Shown here: positions 58,547-64,000 of the stretch, in pieces
Position numbering within the stretch: the first letter of the stretch is position 1
How the letters are laid out: each line of letters opens with the position of its first letter
Source: Mercurialis annua
Taxonomy: Eukaryota; Streptophyta; Magnoliopsida; Malpighiales; Euphorbiaceae
NCBI RefSeq assembly: GCF_937616625.2
Contig: NC_065571.1
Location: 57,397,651 to 57,461,650, forward strand
Direction: 5' to 3'
DNA length: 64,000 nt
The notes under the pieces: model-generated
What the model was told of the DNA's origin: nothing
Databases searched by the model: none
The model's input: the letters and a program-made list of their open reading frames with translations, nothing else
Program-made: the position numbers and the translations under genes

Positions 58547-61344
58547 GTTTTTCTTGACCTAATATGAATTTGATGATTTGTCTGAATTTATTTTTAGTAC
58601 CGAGTGACTGATGATAATGAAATCTTTGTAATTGTGTTGGATATATATAGAGAGAGATGAGTGTTAGGGTTTTCCTGTTTAGTAGCGGATGATAGAATAT
58701 TATAGGGTTCATGATCCTGTTGTTTGGACGATTTTTAAGCTAAATTTTTGTTCCTTATAATATGTTATTTATTTAATTAGTTTACTTAATTATACATGCA
58801 AATGTGTACGTAATTATAGGGCTGATTGACTTTTTCAGTATTGAAGTTACTTGTTATTTGAGTGAGTTAAAGGTTCTTTTTGATTCAGGCAAGCAATTAG
58901 TGCTTTTCGTTAAGATAATTGCAATTTGAAGGGTTTTTTTGGTTATGTGTGGACGGTTGGTGTTGCATGTGCAAATACTGAAACCCTAAGCTATGTATGG
59001 TATGGCCAAGTTAATTCCTTGCTATATACCTCTCCATCAATCATTAATTTTCCTTTTATAGGAAATGTATAATCTCCAAGAAATTATTAAATGGACCAAG
59101 TTATGAGCTTTCTAATTTAGCTATCAAATTCCAGGGCAAGCAGTATTTTAAGAACCAATTCGACTGTTAATTGGAGGTCAACCCAGTTCAGTTCTTCCTT
59201 TAAAGCGAATTTTCAGTTATCGCTTAAAACCAATAAAATTCGTACGAATCGTGAACTATTGAACATGTTGAATCATAAGAAATTGACCAATTTTCATAAA
59301 TTTAATTATAATTCCAAGTATATCAAAAGAAAAATGAAATAATCTATCTATAACTATAACTCGTTTATTAAATATATTATCATTTTAAAATCTTATCAGT
59401 TTGGTTCATCATTTTTATTACCTTTACTGATATATTCATGTCCATACTAATGTGGCACACTATTATATATTTTAAGTAGGTCACACTTTGTACACTTGAA
59501 CGTACAATATTGCGTCATGACAGATTTAACTAATTTGTAAGTATATGTGATAAAAATTACAAAAATAATAGATCAAACTGATAAAATTTTAAAACTATAG
59601 TACATTTTACAAACGATTTACATATTTATGAATATATAAATTCATTTTTTTGTATTATTAAATTAGGATTGATTCATGGACATGCCACATCTATCACCAA
59701 GTAAACGAAATTTGAAGCCAAATTGGTGCAGCAAATATAGGACCTTTCTCATGGCTAAGAAAAATACCACATTTCAGAGGAAACTTAGGATTGATTCATT
59801 GAATTTGAATGTTTATATTGTTGACTCCCTTTTCTTTAACTTGAGGTTTCACTAACCAAGTGGAGATGATTACACATTCTACCTCTCACATACTATACAT
59901 TAGTGACACGTATTTTTTATTATTTTTTATTTTAAAATTAGTGTTTTGTACTTTTAAATCAAATGATTGATATATATCAATTAGTGTTTACACGAGGAGT
60001 AGACAATAATTTTTCATTATTATGAGACCAACAAGAAGGTAGTTAATCAAATTATTAAAGCAAGTAAAGATAAAGTATTTTTATCTTCGTGTAAATTTAA
60101 TTTAAAAATTTAGTTTAAAAATTTAATTTCAAGGTTTTTTAAAAATTAGCCTAATTTAAGAATTATCAATGTAACATTTGTTTGTAGTACTTTAATGACA
60201 TTTTCGTAATTTTACACATAAATCTTTTAATTTAATTTTTAATATATAACGTCACATGTCAATTATAGAATTTTTGAAATTGAATGGAATTGGTATCACT
60301 CTTTAAAAGTAAATTAAAATTAATAAAATTGATAAGTTTAGTTACATTTAAAAAAAAATACAATGCTTTATAACGTTTAACAATTTTAGCACATTAGTCA
60401 TGTTTTTTTAATTTTTACAATCGTCATGCTCTTTCTATTTTTTGCAACCCGATACATGTGACTAGTCACCGGCCAAATTATGCTGCCGTGGGGCGCCATA
60501 ACTATTAACTACTGAGTCATGTCAGACTCAAAATGTTTTTCGTTTGCAAAGAAAAAAAATTGCCTTTTAACATATTTAGCAATTTAATCACAATCTTTTC
60601 AAATCTGGCAAAGAGCTTCACACATATAAAAATTATAAACTAAATATACAAAATAACTGATATAAATATAAAAAACTTAAAGAAATTTTGAATCATAATA
60701 TTCTAAAATTGTATCATAAGCTTTAGTTGATAGAAAATTATAAATTAAACAATAAAAAATTAAATTATTTTAACAATTAATTTTTGAAATCAAATAATTA
60801 TCGTTTAACTAATATGTAGTATTATTTTAGTTTGTGGATTTAGTAATTGATAGGCAATAATAATTGAAGTTGAACTAGGCTAGAAGGAATTTGGTTATAC
60901 GAATTAACCAAAAGATTACATACTAATTACATAAACACTATACCTTACAAGTTACACTTAAGTTTTCAAAGTACTACAACAAAAAGAGAACTAATCTGCA
61001 TTTTCTTGTCAAGATATACGAATTATACATTCTTGCTACCTGTCATGCATCTACTTACACAGCCACAACCTTCAATAATCTCACCCATAGAACACTTTGC
61101 AATATCATACTCCCTGCTAAACATATATACAGTCAGTAAGAGCAGCAGCCAGCAAACTAATTTTCAAGGTCTATCATCATATATCGAATCGATACAAATA
61201 GGGTTTCTCGGGTGATAAACAAAATGTGTCGATTAAGATTTAATTTAGCCGAAGTTTATGCACCAATTTAACACTTAACAAAAAAATAACCTTAGAAAAA
61301 CTAATCTCAAAACTGCATTTCCAACTACCTCTCCATTTTGATCT
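58547..61344. other. Intergenic, no gene seen
   Basis: It starts with the promoter flank of the DUF688-type gene. The rest is AT-rich without supported ORFs, RNA genes or complete transposon ends. 61000-61344 may belong to the 3' UTR of the minus-strand gene that follows. Confidence 0.5.
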
Positions 61345-63506
61345 TCAGGACATTTCAAATGCGCCAGAACAAAACAAAGTTCCGGCAATTTTAGCTATAC
61401 TCAAAATGGTATACCGTACGCAAATTCGTATAGCATCAATGTTCAGGCAAAACTGAATAATAATCAGAGGCAGACTAGCTGATTAGCAGCCATGTTCGAA
61501 GTTAACAGCTAAACTAGGCCACAACTCCCCATGGCGAATTGCAGAGAATGTTAAAAATCATCAGTTTAATCTCTCACTTTTTAGCCTTTGTACTCTCATA
61601 AGAAAAGTCTCTTAAAAAATAGAGTGATCAACCAAAATCACATCAAGATAACCAATATATAAGAAGATTCCATGGTATTTAATTTTCTTTAGGAATTAAT
61701 TGCAATACCTCAAAAACAAATCTTCAAAGCATAGGAAAGTATCTAGTTGTTTTACTTATTTGTCGCAAAGTTAAATTGATTTTTGTTGACAAGATGTGCT
61801 AGCTCAATTGTTAAGCACGTCCCAGGGACCCAGCTAAAACAGTACTTTATAATAGTTCTAATTTCTGAATAACTGAAATTGCTCAAAAAAATCAAATAAT
61901 CTAAGTAAAAGAATTTTATTACAAATGTAAACAGTAAAAAACATAGTTGAAATTAAATTGAAAAATATTTTTATTTGTTATTAATTTTTGAATTTATAAT
62001 GTGGTTTTTTGATGACTTATTATTTTGCTAATTGTAATTGTTATTGATATAGAGAAAGGGTAGAAACAAAAAGAATCTCTTTTAAAAAGTAATAGGAACT
62101 CGAATGGTTAATAAAACCTATAGTTTAGGAATTGACTACAGGAATTTAGAGTTTACAAAGTGATAGGACTAAAAGGTGCTTCTCTCCAAAACTTGTCTGA
62201 CTTTTTAAAAGGTAAACTTGACTATTAAAACATGGCAACTTAAGCATTTTGGTGTCATCATTCCTTTCCTTTTCTTTGAGCATGCAAAATAGATGAACTC
62301 CAGTTTCAAACAGATTTATGGACAAATAAGCAAGTATTGCATACCTCAGATGGCGATGAAATAATAGATTCCCTGTCAAAATTCAGAAATGGTCATTCAA
62401 CCTCCTGCATTTGAAATGCGCATTAATAAACTTGTCGTTAGAAAGAGAGAATGTGAGACTACCTTGGCCTCTCAGATTTCGCTAGATGCTTGGACATTAT
62501 GGATGCCTGAATGAAAGAAAACACAGCATCAATATTACATTTCTAATCATACTCAAGAACTAAATGACAATAATAAAATGTCAGAAAATAAAAAATTTGT
62601 AGTTATTCTTTTTCAAGTGGTAACTGCAGCACAAACTATACAAGCAGATAAAAACATGTGCCCCCTATAGAATTTGGTAAAAGAGCAGAAAAATCAATTT
62701 ATGAACAGAACTTTCATTTCATCCATTATGCACCCTATGAAAAAAGAATTCCAAAGTCTAAAGCCGTTAGAATACCAAGATCACAAAATTCAAAGAAGAT
62801 GTATCGTTAACCATAACAAACAAGATATAGACAAAAAGTAGATAAAAGATTATCCTAAGATGCTGCATAATCTGCAAAATGTATCAAACATGCACCAGAA
62901 TTGTTTTATGCAGAATAAAAGCATGCCACTTTAACAACACTTTATGAACATTTCATTTAATCTTAGATAAGAAACAAACTAGAATGCTATCAAATGTCTG
63001 CTATGTGTAATGGAAAGTTACATCACCTGCTCCTGAATTATGCTTCTTGCCTCAACGAGTTGAGCTTCAAGTTCAAGCTCTCTCTCAGATGCTTCGGATG
63101 TGAGTTCTGCTCCTTTATGTGCATCTTGCAATTCAACCAAACGCTCCTTCAAATTTAAAAGCATAACCACATTAGCCACTGACTATCACCAGAACACTTT
63201 GCTTGCAAGGCTGAAATTGCAATGGAAAACCTTTATGGAAGTCATTTTAGTACGGAGATTTTCTTCAATTTGATCTCTAGCCATGTGGAAGGGCAAGTCA
63301 AAAACATCCTGCAAATTGTGAAGTATTCACCGCAGATAACAGTTATTACATTGAGAATGAAGAAAAAAAATGACAACAGTAGGGAGTGTTCCTACCGTCT
63401 TTCCACCCAAGGGAGATTGTGAGGGGTCAGCTTCAACTTTTTCAGTGACTGCTGAAGATTGCTTGGCTGAACCATTTGGAGCATTAAAGAAATCACGCAT
63501 ATCAAC
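61345..63506 (-). CDS. 3' part of a coiled-coil protein gene, unidentified; continues past window edge
   Basis: Six exons, right to left: 63396-63506, 63231-63308, 63027-63146, 62463-62506, 62345-62372 and 61345-61452. All have GT/AG borders and join in one frame over 142 residues to the stop. The start lies beyond 64000 or in an unrecognised exon; the right-most exon opens at an acceptor (CTTTTCAG then GTTGATATG). Sequence in order: VDMRDFFNAPNGSAKQSS, then DVFDLPFHMARDQIEENLRT. Next is a charged helical stretch of heptad type (ERLVELQDAHKGAELTSEAS and ERELELEAQLVEARSIIQEQ), then SKHLAKSERPR. The tail is hydrophobic with basic residues (ICVRYTILSIAKIAGTLF) and ends GAFEMS. It looks like a coiled-coil protein with a possible C-terminal membrane anchor. 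I cannot name the family. Exon 62345-62372 is only 28 nt. Confidence 0.7.
61785..61850 (+). mobile_element. Possible SINE head in intron
   Basis: TGTGCTAGCTCAATTGTTAA resembles a tRNA-type A box. No convincing B box or poly(A) follows. It lies in the last intron of the coiled-coil gene, on the opposite strand. Weak. Confidence 0.3.
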
Positions 63507-64000
63507 CTGAAAAGCCAAGCTAGAAAACTGAGATCTAACTACACTTCCATGCGAGCATAATAAAGAGCTGAAATTTCAATATACTGCCATTAGGACATCA
63601 CAAAAGAATCTCATTGGTTAGATTAAGATGTTAATGATTAAAAACCACTAAACTACTTAAAGTTGAAAAAAGTAAGATATGTGGCAGCATAGAGAATAAC
63701 TGGTATTTAGATAGATTTATGCCAAAAATAGATTTGAGGAAAAAGAAGAAAGCAAAAGAAAAGCATGCATGAAGTTGAGAAGCATTACACTCAAAAGAAG
63801 AACAAATTGTATAAATTTCTACATGTGTGAATCCAAATCCATATAATTTCACGATGGAGAAACAGCAGTAAACACAGCAGTTTAAAGACCATGCACCTTC
63901 AGAATAGCATCAAAAGTAGCTAATCTTTAAAAATGTTTGAGACATGGTGCTGACCATCAGAGAGAATGGACATTTCTTTTGAAAATTATGCACAATGTTT
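63507..64000. other. Probable intron of the coiled-coil gene up to the window edge
   Basis: Upstream (minus strand) of the 63396-63506 exon. No exon with matching frame and splice sites was recognised here, so the next upstream exon is probably outside the window. Confidence 0.5.

Noticed and set aside
1..64000. CRISPR arrays, bacterial operons, riboswitches or a prophage
   Set aside because: Spliced plant genes throughout; repeats are transposon-type and no regular repeat-spacer array with unique spacers exists.

Overview
The window is nuclear DNA of a flowering plant, most likely a eudicot. It is AT-rich, its genes carry introns with GT..AG junctions, and the proteins belong to plant families: a VIN3-like PHD protein, a PLS-type PPR protein, a nuclear rbcS with transit peptide, and an AINTEGUMENTA-like factor. 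Mobile DNA is also plant-like (CACTA, Mutator-type MITEs, Tourist, Helitron, tRNA-derived SINEs, a solo LTR). A rosid is plausible, but the species cannot be fixed from the sequence.

Layout. 3083-8884 (+): VIN3-like VIL2/VEL1 gene, 4 coding exons. 10793-12370 (+): intronless PPR gene. 12556-13810: a 2OG-dioxygenase-like gene scrap followed by a dead LINE 3' end. 14909-15903: a Helitron and a SINE. 16741-18573 (+): divergent Rubisco small subunit gene, probably T-type, with a MITE in intron 2. 22333-22977 (-): SNRNP27-like spliceosomal protein. 25458-28430 (-): DAD1, oligosaccharyltransferase subunit, 5 exons. 28431-39550: gene-poor block of nested transposons, including a 2.6-kb solo LTR inside a Mutator-type MITE. 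39551-42525 (-): AIL5/PLT5-like AP2 factor, 9 exons including one of 9 nt. 42526-50532: repeats, including a CACTA element that carries the 5' end of a poly(A)-binding-protein gene. 50533-54858 (-): RPA2 (RPA32), 10 exons. 55716-56487: a small CACTA-like element with a 5S-rRNA-like stretch. 57947-58546 (-): small DUF688-type gene. 61345 to beyond the right edge (-): 3' part of a coiled-coil protein gene that I could not name.

The genes do not form a pathway. They are unrelated housekeeping (DAD1, RPA2, SNRNP27), developmental (VIL2, AIL5) and organelle-related (rbcS, PPR) genes. Exon borders were set by hand from GT/AG junctions, reading-frame continuity and remembered family sequence. They close exactly in frame for VIL2, rbcS, DAD1, AIL5 and RPA2. 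No wholly new system was found. The most notable items are the Pack-CACTA with the PABP 5' end, the alternating palindrome array inside the solo LTR, the LTR-in-MITE nest with both target duplications intact, the 5S-like module in a CACTA element, and the T-type rbcS.
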